Source of the DNA: Butyriboletus loyo
Lineage: Eukaryota > Basidiomycota > Agaricomycetes > Boletales > Boletaceae
Direction of reading: 5' to 3'
Assembly (NCBI GenBank): GCA_038093515.1
Contig: JBBPSI010000190.1
Location: 1 to 46,693, forward strand
Length of the DNA: 46,693 nt
Of the stretch, positions 1-9,417 are shown in pieces. The notes under the pieces were generated by a model, which saw only the letters and a program-made list of their open reading frames with translations, did not search any database and was not told the origin of the DNA. The position numbers were made by a program, and so were the translations under genes. The first letter of the stretch is position 1. Each line of letters begins with the position of its first letter.

Positions 1-198
1 GTAGTATAAAGCGTCAGTCTTTACGCCTTGTAACAGTATCTAGTTCTACGCAGCCTACTGCTAGCAATTAGTATCACTTCCAGACTCTTAGTGTGCGCAC
101 TAAGACATAGTCTGAGACTCACCCAGAATCGTCTCTCGAGTCTCGAGGCCACTCCAGAGTGCCTCCTCGCTGTTCGATTGTTAGCGCCCAGCGTAACA
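1..198 (+). repeat. LTR family A, 3' part, cut by window edge
   Basis: This stretch matches the last half of the complete LTR-A at 13604-14030, from the TATA-like gtataaag box to the terminal gcgtaaca. Immediately after position 198 the sequence becomes integrase coding sequence of element 1, read on the minus strand. The LTR lies in plus orientation, opposite to the 5' LTR of element 1 at 4919-5343, so it is not that element's own 3' LTR. It is the edge of another family-A insertion (solo LTR or full element) whose remainder lies left of the window. The target duplication cannot be checked because the other end is missing. Confidence 0.88.
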
Positions 199-1061
199 AT
201 AGGGAGTAGCTCGGCCCATTGTTCTGGATGACCGTCACAGAAGATTTGTAGGTACGTTTCTAGCTCCTGGTTGACTCGTTCTGTTTCGCCATCCGTCTGT
301 GGATGATACGCGGAAGAGAGGGCAAGGTCATAATCGAGGAGTCTTGCGAGTTCTCTAGCAAACGCAGATGCGAACTGCGGGCCTCTGTCGGAGATGCAGC
401 AGGAGTGTAGGCCGAATCGAAGGAAGACAGTTTTGAAAAACAGTTTGGCAACTCCTGCCGCATCGATGTCCTTGTTGCAAGGGGAATAAATTACCCCCTT
501 CGTAAGCCCATGGTCTACCACGACCATGACTGAATCATAACCCAAAGAGGGAGGGAGACCAGTGATGAGGTCGACCGAGACCTGTTCAAAAGGGCGAGAC
601 GCCATGCTGGCCAACGGGGTGAGAGGGGGAACGGTGGGGTGAGTATTAACTTTATGCGCCTGACAAACAGCGCAGCCAGAGATGAAGCGGCAGACCAGAT
701 TAGCCATGCCTGGCCACCAATAATCCCGTTGCACCAGGTTCTGGGTGCGGAATATGCCACCGTGACCACCAGCGGGGCTTTCATGTAAGGATCGGATGAG
801 GTCGACTCGTGCAGCCTCAGGGATATATCGTTTCTTGCAGAAATACAATTCCTTTCCGTCAAAGTCCCAGTCACCAGCGTTCATTTTGGGGAAGAGGGGC
901 GAGTCTTCGTAAAGAGCTTGCATGCATTGTTTAATCATAGAGTCACTGGGGGTGGAGGTGGCGATCTTGTCTGCGAGCGCAACGTCGATTTTCCTGGCGA
1001 ATAGGTTTTTGGGGAGAAGAGTGACCTCCTGGTTGTCGGCGGAGGTATCAACATCGTCCCG
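199..1061 (-). pseudogene. Element 1 integrase, 3'-truncated by LTR insertion
   Basis: Retroviral-type integrase that would join element cDNA to chromosomal DNA. The N-terminal HHCC zinc-binding region is visible (LHESPAGGHGG, then CAVCQAHK). The catalytic D,D-35-E core follows: VSVDLITGLPP for the first Asp, CISDRGPQF for the second, and the HPQTDGETERVNQELE segment for the Glu. Homology to element 2 ends after QWAELLPI, exactly where the LTR at 1-198 begins; the residues after that in the open frame are translated LTR. The frame is the continuation of the polyprotein at 1062-3083, separated from it by one TGA codon (1064-1062). Non-functional as it stands. Confidence 0.9.
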
Positions 1062-3083
1062 TCAGGATAGGGCATCTGCTGGGCCCATCTGAGTTCCAGG
1101 GATGTGGTGGAAGTGCAGGTCAAAATCCTGCAGGAACATGAGCCAACGTGCCTGTCGGCGAGACAACTTATTTGGTTGTCGAAAGTACGTGAGATTCTTA
1201 TGGTCAGTGAGAATCTCGACTTGGTGACCAGTACCTCGCAGGTAGTGTCGCCATTCTTCTAATGTGTGAATAACTGCGAGCAGTTCGCGATCATAGATAT
1301 CATAGTTGCGCTCAGCCGGCGAGAGCATCTTCGAGAGGTAGGCACAGGGGTGGAGGTCACCGTTGACGTCCTTCTGCATAAGTACTGCTCCGGTAGCAGT
1401 AAGTGAGGCGTCCGTCATAACAGCGAACAGTTTTGTGACATCGGGCATGGAGAGGACGGGTTGTCGTAAGAATGACTGCTTGATTGCTTGGAACGCCTGT
1501 TCACAAGCCGGGGTCCATGCCCATGGTGAGTTCTTCTTGGTCAAGTCGTGGAGAGGTTTTGCGATGTGGGAGAAGTCTTGGATAAATCTCCGATAGAAAT
1601 TGCAAAAACCTATGAAGGACCTGACAGCCTTCACAGAAGTTGGGGGGTTCCATTCGCGAATGGCTTTCAATTTGGTAGGGTCCATCTTGACCTGCCCTTC
1701 TCGGACCATCATTCCGAGGTATTCCACTTCTTCAGCATCGAATGAGCATTTTTCCAGCTTGAGGAACAACTTGTGTTCACGAAGACGTTCCAGGACACGG
1801 ATCGTTCGTGCTTCATGTTCGGCAGGGGTGGCGGAATGGATCAAGAGATCGTCCATATAGATGATCAGCCAACCTTCCGCCATAAGGTCGCCGAAGATAT
1901 GGTCCATCAGCGCCTGGAACGTGGCTGGGGAATTACAAAGTCCGAAGAACATCACAGTGGGCTCGAACAGCCCTTGAGGAGTGATGAAGGCCGCCTTCCA
2001 GCGGTCGTTCGGTTTGATGAGGACATTGTTATATCCCCAGCGGATGTCCATCTTGGTGAAGATTTTTGATCCCTTGAGGCGATCGACGAGGTCGGAGATG
2101 AGAGGGAGAGGGTAGGCATTTTTGACGGTATGTGAGTTCAGGTACCTGTAGTCCTGACAAGGGCGTAGCGAGCCATCCTTCTTGGATACAAAGAAGAAGG
2201 GGGCTGCCTGAGGAGACTTGGAGGGGGTGATCTTTCCCGACTTGAGATGTTCCTCGACGAAAGCTTTGCAGGCTTCCGATTCTTTCGGGTTTAAAGGATA
2301 GACCTTGGCGACTTTCGGAACAAAGTCTTTGTCGAGGTCGATGGCGTGGTCGAAAGATCGGGACGGGGGTAGTTCCTCAGTGTTCTTCTTGTCAAAAACG
2401 TCCGCAAAGGCGGCGAACGGGGTAGGGAGAACTGCTTTCTCCTTGACGGCTTGAGCAGCGATCTCAGTCGCGATGGTTGCTTTTCGAATAGGGTAAGCTT
2501 CCCTTGCTGAAGCGTCTACTCGCTTCTTCCAGAGCTTGGCGATTTTGGAGTCTGGGTCCAAATCAAGGTACCGTACCAGGTACCTCTGAGCGATTGCCCG
2601 AGGGGAGTCGTGTCGGGGCTTCTTGATCTGATCTGGGAGATCGATATGGCCAGTGGCCCAATCTATTACTGGGTTGGCTTCTCGTAACCACGGTAGTCCC
2701 AGGATCATGTTCTCTCTTCCAATGTTGAGGACTAGGAAACTCCGTTCCTCCTCGGTTTCTCCAACTCTGATGGAGAGGGTGACCTTGTGTCGGATGACTC
2801 CTCCTTGATTGTTTGACCCATCCACGTTCTGGGCACTAAGTGGCTTGGGTAGCCGTTCCATCGGCAGTCTCTTTCGTTTCACTAGATCGCAATCTATGAA
2901 ACATCCGCTTGCGCCACTGTCCACCAGGGCGAATGTGTCGACGATTTGACCTCCTTCATGCGCGAATAATGACACAGGAACTCGAATTGATTGCGCATTT
3001 GGGTTTGACAAAACTACGGGGGCGATTACATGGAGAGGAGAAGACGTCGAAACTTCCCTCTCTTCTAAAAATCCTTGGGCCAT
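1062..3083 (-). CDS. Element 1 Pol: protease, reverse transcriptase, RNase H
   Basis: A 673-residue open frame. The retropepsin active site LVDSGASGCFID is near residues 53-64. Reverse transcriptase follows, with VSKKDGSLRPCQDYR, FTKMDIRWGYNNV and the catalytic YMDDLLIHS. RNase H ends the frame, with TDASLTATGAV, RELLAVIHTLEEW, TDHKNLTYF and GPADALS giving the four acidic positions. The frame stops at TGA (1064-1062) where element 2 and frame context indicate an arginine codon (CGA), so the stop is probably a CpG transition and the integrase was once part of the same polyprotein. The first ATG overlaps the end of gag by 19 nt in the -1 frame. Order PR-RT-RH-IN is Ty3/gypsy. Confidence 0.95.
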   Translation of the reverse strand: MAQGFLEEREVSTSSPLHVIAPVVLSNPNAQSIRVPVSLFAHEGGQIVDTFALVDSGASGCFIDCDLVKRKRLPMERLPKPLSAQNVDGSNNQGGVIRHKVTLSIRVGETEEERSFLVLNIGRENMILGLPWLREANPVIDWATGHIDLPDQIKKPRHDSPRAIAQRYLVRYLDLDPDSKIAKLWKKRVDASAREAYPIRKATIATEIAAQAVKEKAVLPTPFAAFADVFDKKNTEELPPSRSFDHAIDLDKDFVPKVAKVYPLNPKESEACKAFVEEHLKSGKITPSKSPQAAPFFFVSKKDGSLRPCQDYRYLNSHTVKNAYPLPLISDLVDRLKGSKIFTKMDIRWGYNNVLIKPNDRWKAAFITPQGLFEPTVMFFGLCNSPATFQALMDHIFGDLMAEGWLIIYMDDLLIHSATPAEHEARTIRVLERLREHKLFLKLEKCSFDAEEVEYLGMMVREGQVKMDPTKLKAIREWNPPTSVKAVRSFIGFCNFYRRFIQDFSHIAKPLHDLTKKNSPWAWTPACEQAFQAIKQSFLRQPVLSMPDVTKLFAVMTDASLTATGAVLMQKDVNGDLHPCAYLSKMLSPAERNYDIYDRELLAVIHTLEEWRHYLRGTGHQVEILTDHKNLTYFRQPNKLSRRQARWLMFLQDFDLHFHHIPGTQMGPADALS

Positions 3084-4060
3084 TCTTCGGCCACCTTGGT
3101 TGCTGCAACGGGCAGCTTTTCTTCATCTTCATTGAAGCATGCCTTGAGGACGTTCAAGACATCTTCCTGTTGGGTGCCTCGACCTTTCAACTCGGACAGG
3201 TAGTCGACGAGTGGGGAGGGCTTGGGTTCTGGTTGCATGACGACGGCGGCGCGTGTGCGCTGAGGGTTGCGAGGGGGGCGAGACGGTGGTCCTCGGGAAT
3301 TCTGTCCGTTGCGTGGGGGGCGAGGATGGTTAGTCGATCGGCAGCTGACTTGGTGGCAAATGAAGCATTTGTTCTGCTTCATGTACTCCGCACGTTGTAT
3401 GGGAGTAAGTCGGACTGCGTCGACGTCCATCGCATTGGGGTCTCTTCTGCTGGACGAGGGCTTGGAGGAGGAGGAGAAAGTGGGAATGTAGCGCTTCCCT
3501 GCGCGGAGGTCGTCGATGCGCTTGTGTTGCGCGTGGAAGGCAGAAGTCTTTTTGGCCCATCTGGCGAGCGTGGTGGGGGGTTTCTCACATGAGAGGACTG
3601 ACTCGGCGAGGCGGGGATCAAGGCCACGGATGAACCATTCTATGAGAGCCTTTTCGTCGATGATTCCAGACTTGGCGGCGAGGAGTTGGAACTCGGTGAC
3701 GTAGGTATCATAGCCGTCCTTGCGGTTGGCCTTGTTCTGGGTGAGGTTCCCCAGGTCAATCCGAGCGCTTTCTCCTACGTCGAAGGGGTGGAAGACCCTG
3801 TTGAAGTCCTCACAGACCGTGGAGAATTCCCTTTGTCGCGATGTGGGGTGTCCATCTAGAAGGAGGCTCATCCATCCTTCGGAGAACGTCTTGCCTTTCC
3901 CTTCGCTCATCTTCATGAGGAGGGCGTTGATTTTTGACTCGTTGTCGGGGAATGCCGTTTGATTGGCGGCAAAGTAGGTGCGCATGGCGAGGAGCCATCG
4001 CAAGGCATCTTCATTGAGACCGGTGAAGTCTTTGGGAACGATATTCTTTTTGTCGAACAT
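3065..4060 (-). CDS. Element 1 Gag, main part
   Basis: A 331-residue frame encoding the structural protein that packages element RNA. It holds a capsid-like retrotrans_gag region (ALRWLLAMRTYFAANQ, then WMSLLLDGHP and DFNRVFHPFD) and a basic, Ser-rich stretch. A cysteine-histidine knuckle follows, spaced C-x2-C-x4-C-x4-H (CFICHQVSCRSTNH), not the usual CCHC spacing. The annotated start is only the first ATG in the open frame. The same reading continues upstream through an acidic stretch (ADPSDEDDNDD) to a probable one-base frame break near 4130-4165, and then into the segment beyond the LTR-B insertion at 4176-4625. It ends with TTTTTAG inside the pol frame. Confidence 0.88.
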   Translation of the reverse strand: MFDKKNIVPKDFTGLNEDALRWLLAMRTYFAANQTAFPDNESKINALLMKMSEGKGKTFSEGWMSLLLDGHPTSRQREFSTVCEDFNRVFHPFDVGESARIDLGNLTQNKANRKDGYDTYVTEFQLLAAKSGIIDEKALIEWFIRGLDPRLAESVLSCEKPPTTLARWAKKTSAFHAQHKRIDDLRAGKRYIPTFSSSSKPSSSRRDPNAMDVDAVRLTPIQRAEYMKQNKCFICHQVSCRSTNHPRPPRNGQNSRGPPSRPPRNPQRTRAAVVMQPEPKPSPLVDYLSELKGRGTQQEDVLNVLKACFNEDEEKLPVAATKVAEEWPKDF

Positions 4061-4175
4061 ATCATCATTGTCATCTTCATCGTCAGAGGGATCTGCAGGT
4101 GGATAATACAGTGGGGAGGGAGAGCGGGAAACATGGGGAGAGACGTGGGGGGTTCTATCGAGCCAATCACTGTGA

Positions 4176-4625
4176 TTTCTGAATTGTTAAAGTCCGAGCA
4201 GGCGCACCGAGGGCAACGAAGGATGCAAGGGTAAACCTATCAGTGGAAAGACTCACTGATAATACAAGAGTGAGAGTATTGCAAACAGAGTATAAGGAGC
4301 AAGGCTCAACTTAGAGATATCGCAGTAGTGATGATAGAACTGAAAGATCTAGAGAAAAGCGACAAGCCATAAGGGCTGTCTTATATACAGTACATGAGTG
4401 TTTGTACTTATGTTCTGTATAGTACCTATTTAAGGTATAGTATGAATTACATGACAATATGATAGAGATAAGAGATAAGACTAAGCATATCGTCCAATAG
4501 CATAATAAGAGCTATTTGTAATGTGATAAGCGTGACCAGGTCTAGACAATGATGTCATATAGACCAGTCTAGAAATGCTAGTGGCTGTAAGTGAAATACA
4601 GAAATAGAACACTACCATTTCAACA
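4176..4625 (-). repeat. Solo LTR family B inserted in element 1 gag
   Basis: A 450-bp LTR in minus orientation, starting TGTTGAAATGG and ending in GAAA when read on the minus strand. It is flanked by the 5-bp direct repeat tgtga (4171-4175 and 4626-4630). Other copies of the family occur at 12809-13301, 14227-14680, 17212-17660 and 42327-42775. Removing the LTR and one tgtga rejoins the gag frame on both sides. There is no internal region, so this is a recombination-derived solo LTR. Confidence 0.92.
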
Positions 4626-4630
4626 TGTGA

Positions 4631-4906
4631 TAACTGTCGTCGCTAGGTGCCGGTTCGTCTTCCTGCCCTAGACCCTGGTCCTCGGGTTGATAAGAGGGTT
4701 CGGGGTCTGACTGGGGCGGAGGGTTGTACTGGGGTTGAGGGTCCGGCGGGGCAGGAGAGTGTGGTGGTGATGGGTTGTCGACGACGATGGGTTCCGGTTC
4801 AGGAGAGGGAACGCAGAAAGAATGACCGACACATCTGGGACGTTGGATGGAAATGGTGGGCGAGGGGAGGGCGGCTTTACTGCTGAAGAGCAGAAGCGAG
4901 GTGAAG
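4631..4906 (-). CDS. Element 1 Gag, N-terminal segment
   Basis: On the minus strand this stretch between the primer-binding site and the LTR-B insertion reads as a Pro/Asp/Glu-rich protein segment (for example PSPEPEPIVVDNPSPP and QPEDQGLGQEDEPAPSDD). After excision of LTR-B and one target duplicate the frame continues through SDWLDRTPHVS, and then needs a one-base shift to enter the main gag frame. No ATG was identified with confidence, and the true start may have been lost. Assigned to gag from position and frame continuity rather than from recognised domains. A different frame here, Ser/Pro/Arg-rich and running into the LTR, is probably a shadow. Confidence 0.55.
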
Positions 4907-4916
4907 ATCTAGTTCT
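4907..4916 (-). promoter_or_regulatory. Self-complementary primer-binding site of element 1
   Basis: On the minus strand the bases AGAACTAGAT lie 2 nt inside the 5' LTR. They are perfectly complementary over 10 nt to ATCTAGTTCT in the same LTR (5069-5078), which lies 32 nt downstream of a TATAAAG box (5104-5110), where the RNA is expected to start. This is the arrangement of self-primed chromoviruses (Tf1/sushi type), in which the 5' end of the RNA folds back to prime reverse transcription. No tRNA-type primer site is seen next to this LTR. Confidence 0.7.
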
Positions 4917-4918
4917 TT

Positions 4919-5343
4919 TGTTATGCTGGGCGCTAACAATTGAACAGCGAGGAGGCACTCTGGAGTGGCCTCGAGACTCGAGAGATGATTCTGGGTGAGT
5001 CTCAGACTATGTCTTAGTGCGCACACTAAGAGTCTGGAAGTGAACTAATTGCTAGCAGTAGGCTGCGTAGAACTAGATACTGTACAGGGTGTAAAGACCA
5101 GGTCTTTATACTACTGGGGGTCTGCGCACAGACCATGTTCCTAATCGAGACATGAGAAGGAAACTACAAATACGGAAGGAATATTCCAGAAGATTCCAGA
5201 GTATGGAAGAAAGCGCGTTCATGCGCGAGAAGTGATGACTAAGAAAGAACGGTTGTTACCATTCAAGCGGAACTAGCAAAAGGCTAGGCAAATGTAGTAG
5301 TCCCAACGGTAATGGAGAGAAAAAGTAGACCACTACCATAACA
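4919..5343 (-). repeat. 5' LTR (family A) of element 1
   Basis: A 425-bp LTR in minus orientation, beginning TGTTATGG and ending CATAACA on its own strand. It is nearly collinear with the solo LTR-A at 13604-14030. It contains a TATAAAG box (5104-5110) and the predicted RNA start (about 5078). The expected 5-bp duplication is not visible across it (tcttt versus ccttc), as expected for one LTR of a longer element. Its outer edge abuts the truncated gag of element 2, suggesting that element 1 inserted into element 2. Confidence 0.88.
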
Positions 5344-5822
5344 CCTTCCACATCCAGCACAAGAGAATTGATGATTTCCATGCAGGAAAAAGATATATCC
5401 CCACCTTCTCCTCCTCACCCTCCAAGGCCTCATCCAGCTGAAGGGACCCAAATGCCATGGATGTTGATGCCATCCGACTTACTCCCATACAATGTGTGGA
5501 GTACATGAAGCAGAACAAATGCTTGGTATGCCACCAAGTCAGCTGCCACTCCTCGAACCATCCATGTACCCCTCACAATGGACAGAACTCCCAAGGTCCT
5601 CCTCCTTGTCCCTCTTGCAACCCACAGCATGCATGTACTGCCATCGTCACACCCCCTGCACCAAAGCCCTCTCCCCTCGTCAACTATCTGTCTGAGTTAA
5701 AGGGACAAGGCACCCAGCAAGATGACATCTTGAATGTACTCAAAGCCTGCTTTGCCTATGAAGAAGAGAAAGTACCTGTTGCAACTGGAGTAATGGCTGA
5801 AGCATGGCCCAAGGATCTTTAG
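5344..5822 (+). pseudogene. Element 2 Gag, C-terminal part
   Basis: Aligns with element 1 Gag from its KRIDDLRAG region to the end. The knuckle (CLVCHQVSCHSSNH) keeps the C-x2-C-x4-C-x4-H spacing. Nearly every arginine of element 1 is replaced by Cys, His or Gln here (RPPRNPQRTR versus CPSCNPQHAC), the pattern expected from CpG deamination. The N-terminal capsid part is missing, cut off at 5344. As in element 1, the gag frame ends inside the start of pol (5804-5822 overlap), but the T-run at the overlap is broken by a C. Confidence 0.88.
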
Positions 5823-7828
5823 AAGAGAGGGAAGTTTCGATGTCTTTGCCTCTCCATGTAATTGCCCCTGTAGTTTTATCAAACCCCAGTGTGCAATCTA
5901 TTCATGTTCCAGTCTCCATATTCGCACATGAAGGGGGTCAAATCATTGACACATTCACCCTGGTGGACAGCGGTGCGAGCAGATGCTTCATAGACTGGGA
6001 TCTAGTGAAGCGAAAGAAGTTGCTGATGGAACGGCTACCCAAGCCACTCTGTGCACAGAATGTGGATGGGTCTAACAACCAAGGAGGAGTCATCCGATAC
6101 AAGGTCACCATCTCCATCAGAATCGGAGAAACAGAGGAAGAATGGAGCTTTCTAGTCCTCAACATCAGCAGAGAAAACATGATCCTGGGATTACCATGGG
6201 TTCGTGAAGCAAACCCAGTAATAGATTGGGCCATTGGCCATATCAATCTCCCAGATCAAATAAAGAAACCTTAACATGACTCACCTAGGGCAGTTGCCCA
6301 GCACTATCTGGTACAATACCTGGACATGGACCCAGACTCCAAGATCACCAAGCTCTGGAAGAAGCAAGTAGACACTTCGGCAAGGGACACTTATCCTGTC
6401 AGAAAGGCCACCATCACCACCAAGATCACCTCTCAGGTCATCAAGGAGAAAGCAATCCTCCCAACCCCATTCAAGTCCTTCGCAGACATCTTTGACAAGA
6501 AAAACACTGAGGAGTTACCCCCATCCAGATCTTTTGACCACACCATTGACCTAGACAAAGACTTTGTCCCTAAAGTCACCAAGGTCTATCCTCTAAACCT
6601 GAAGGAGTCTGAGGCATGCAAAGCCTTTGTTGAGGAACACCTCAAGTCTGGAAAGATCACCCCCTCCAAATCTCCTCAGGCAGCACCCTTCTTCTTTGTG
6701 TCTAAGAAAGATGGCTTGTTGTGCCCCTGTCAGGATTACCACTACCTGAACTCCAATATAGTCAAGAATGCCTACCCCCTTCCCCTCATCTCCAACCTCA
6801 TTGACTGTCTCAAGGGGTTGAAAATCTTTACAAAAATGGATATCTGCTGGGGATACAACAATGTCCTCATCAAGCCAAACAACTGATGGAAAGCAGTGTT
6901 CATCACTCCCCAGGGACTGTTTGAACCCACCATGATGTTTTTTGGGCTTTGTAATTCCCCTGCCACATTCCAGGCATTGATGGATCACATCCTCAGCAAT
7001 CTCATGGCTGAAGGATGGTTAATCATCTACATGGATGACCTTCTGATCCACTCAGCCATGACGAAGGAACACAAGATATGAACTATCTGAGTTCTGGAGC
7101 GACTCTGTGAGCACAAATTATTCCTCAAACTGGAAAAGTGTTCATTTGATGTCAACAAAGTGAAGTACCTCAGAATGATGGTCTGGGAAGGGCAGGTCAA
7201 GATGGACCCTACCAAGCTGAAGGTGATTCATGAATGGAACCCACCTACCTCAGTAAAGGCAGTCAGGTCCTTCATTGGATTCTGCAACTTCTATCACAGG
7301 TTCATCCAAGATTTCTTGCATATTACTAAACCCCTCCATGACCTAACCAAGAAGAGAGTTCCCTGGGCTTGGGTGCCTGCTTGCAAGAATGCCTTTCAGG
7401 TGATCAGGCAGTCCTTCCTTTGCCAACCTGTCCTCTCCATGCCTGATGTCACCAAGCCTTTTGCTGTCATGACAGATGCTTCCCTCACTGCCACTGGAGC
7501 AGTACTCATGCAGAAGGATGTTAATGGTGATCTCCATCCCTGCACCTACCTATCAAAAACGCTCTCACCCACTGAGCACAACTATGACATCTATGACTGT
7601 GAACTGCTGGCAGTCATCCATGCATTGGAGGAGTGGCATCACTACCTATCAGGTACTGGACACCAGGTGGAGATCCTCACTGACCACAAAAACCTCACTT
7701 ATTTCTGCCAACCCAACAAGTTGTCTCAGCAACAAGTGCATTGGCTAATGTTCTTGCAGAATTTCAACCTGTTCTTTCATCACATCCCCAGCACCCAGAT
7801 GGGTCCTGCTGACACCCTGTCCTGCTGA
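5804..7828 (+). pseudogene. Element 2 protease-RT-RNase H, with stops
   Basis: Collinear with element 1 Pol. The protease motif TLVDSGASRCFIDW, RT motifs (FTKMDICWGYNN, YMDDLLIHS) and RNase H motifs (TDASLTATGA, CELLAVIHALEEW, TDHKNLTYF) are all recognisable. In-frame stops fall at 6272-6274 (TAA), 6884-6886, 7079-7081, 7088-7090 and 7826-7828 (TGA). At most of these element 1 has Arg, so they are CpG-derived nonsense changes. Frame is otherwise kept with very few indels, so decay has been by substitution. Not functional. Confidence 0.92.
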
Positions 7829-9363
7829 GATGACATCGACACTTCTGCTGATAATCAGGAAGTCACACTGCTCCCTGACAACCTGTTTGCAAGGAAAATT
7901 GATATGGCCTTGGTGGAAAAGATCACTGTTTCCACCCCTGACAACCCCATGATCAAATGGTGCATGCAGGCCTGTATGAGGATTCGCTCCTCTTCCCTAA
8001 GATGAATGCAGGCAACTGGGACTTTGATGGCAAAGAGCTGTATTTCCGGAAAAAGCAGTACATTCCTGAAGCCACCCACATAGACCTTGTATGGTCTCTA
8101 CATGAAAGCCCTGCTGAAGGTAATGGCAGTATCTTCTGCATCCAGAATCTGGTGCAACAGGATTATTGGTGGCCTGGCATGGCTAACCTCATTTGACATT
8201 TCGTTTCGGGCTGCACTGTTTGCCAAGCACACAAGGTTAATACCCATCCCACAGTCCCTCTTCTCACTCCTCTGGCCAGCATGGCCACTCATCCTTTTGC
8301 ACAGGTCTCTGTCAACCTCATCACTGGGCTCCCACCCTCATTGGGTTATGATTCAGTCATGGTCATGGTAGATCATGGGCTTACGAAGGGGGTAATTTAT
8401 TCCCCTTGCAACAAAGACATCAATGCGGCAGGAGTCACCAAACTATTTTTCAAAACCATCTTCCTCCAGTTCGGTCTCCACTCACAATGCATCTCGGATC
8501 ATGGTCCTCAGTTCACCTCAGCCTTCACCAGAGAACTCATAAGGCTCCTCAACTATGACCTCGCTCTCTCCTCTGCCTATCACCCTCAAATGGATGGAGA
8601 AATAGAACATGTCAACCAGGAGCTGGAGACGTATCTGCAGATCTTCTGCAATGGACATCCAGAACGATGGGCCGAACTGCTCCCTATGGCTGAGTTTTCA
8701 CACAACTCGATGTCTCACTCCTCAATGAACATGACACCATTCTCACTGATGGTCAGGTATGAGCTGAGGTCTTACTCCCCAATTGGAAAAATGTTCCTCC
8801 CCACCCTTGAGTCCAGACTTTCAGAGCTAACAGGAGCCCACATGGGAAGCTTTAGAAGCCCACATCAAGGCACAATGATTGATGAAGGAACAGATCTCAT
8901 CCAAGTTCCACCTGTGGAAGACAGGACATAAGGTTTGGCTCAAAGGCCATAACCTAAAACTTAGGTACCCATTGAAGAAGCTTGCCCCAAGATGGGAAGG
9001 GCCATTTGAAATCACACAGGTTATCTCTCCTGTGGCATACAAACTCTGATTACCCCTGACATGGAAGATCCATGATGTCTTCCATGTGTCCCTGCTGACT
9101 CCTTATTGTGAAATGGTGGAGCATGGTCTGAATTTCACCAACCCTCCTCCAGAAGAAATAAATGGAAATGAAGAATATGAGATCAACAAGATCTTATCAC
9201 ACTGTGGATCCAAGGGATGCCAACAATTTCTTGTGTCCTGGAAAGGATATTTGGCTGCAGAAAACACTTGAGAACCAAATGGGAACTTGGTCCATGTGCA
9301 GGCCCTGCTTTGGGCTTACAAGCTGTGCCATCTCAAGGATTTCCCTTCCCCATCTTCCCAGTA
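7829..9363 (+). pseudogene. Element 2 integrase with chromodomain, decayed
   Basis: Continues the polyprotein after the TGA at 7826. Integrase zinc-binding residues, the D,D-35-E core (VSVNLITGLPP, CISDHGPQF, HPQMDGEIEHVNQELE) and the C-terminal SH3-like part (RWEGPFEITQVI in shifted frame) are visible, broken by stops including one at 8194-8196. A chromodomain occupies about 9163-9275 (EEYEINKILSHCGSKG, then FLVSWKGYLAAENT). Its expected ENTWEP motif reads ENT-stop-EP, a TGG to TGA change. The polyprotein ends at TAA 9361-9363. The chromodomain identifies the element as a chromovirus; in that group it directs insertion to heterochromatin. Confidence 0.88.
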
Positions 9364-9417
9364 AACAAACAATGGCTATTCCTCCCGCTGACAACAATGC
9401 CCCACTCCCAGCTCAAC

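Larger units (their letters stand above)
199..5343 (-). mobile_element. Ty3/gypsy chromovirus-like element 1, interrupted
   Basis: A minus-strand LTR retrotransposon in the order 5' LTR (4919-5343), primer-binding site (4907-4916), gag (about 4906-3065, split by a solo LTR-B), protease-reverse transcriptase-RNase H (3083-1062) and integrase (from about 1061 to 199). The integrase is cut after the D,D-35-E core by the LTR-A at 1-198, so the integrase C-terminus, any chromodomain and the 3' LTR are absent here. Assignment to chromoviruses rests on close protein similarity to element 2, which keeps a chromodomain. The reading frames are almost intact: one TGA between RNase H and integrase and one apparent frame break in gag. 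It is therefore younger than element 2. Confidence 0.88.

Noticed and set aside
3913..4234. Small ORFs spanning the gag/LTR-B junctions, including frames ending in SEQAHRGQRRMQG
   Set aside because: They read through LTR-B sequence and recur at other LTR-B copies (e.g. 42717-42977). They are chance frames of the LTR.
199..5343. Reading the LTRs at 1-198 and 4919-5343 as the paired LTRs of element 1
   Set aside because: They are in opposite orientation, and the left one interrupts the integrase frame, so they cannot be a normal LTR pair.
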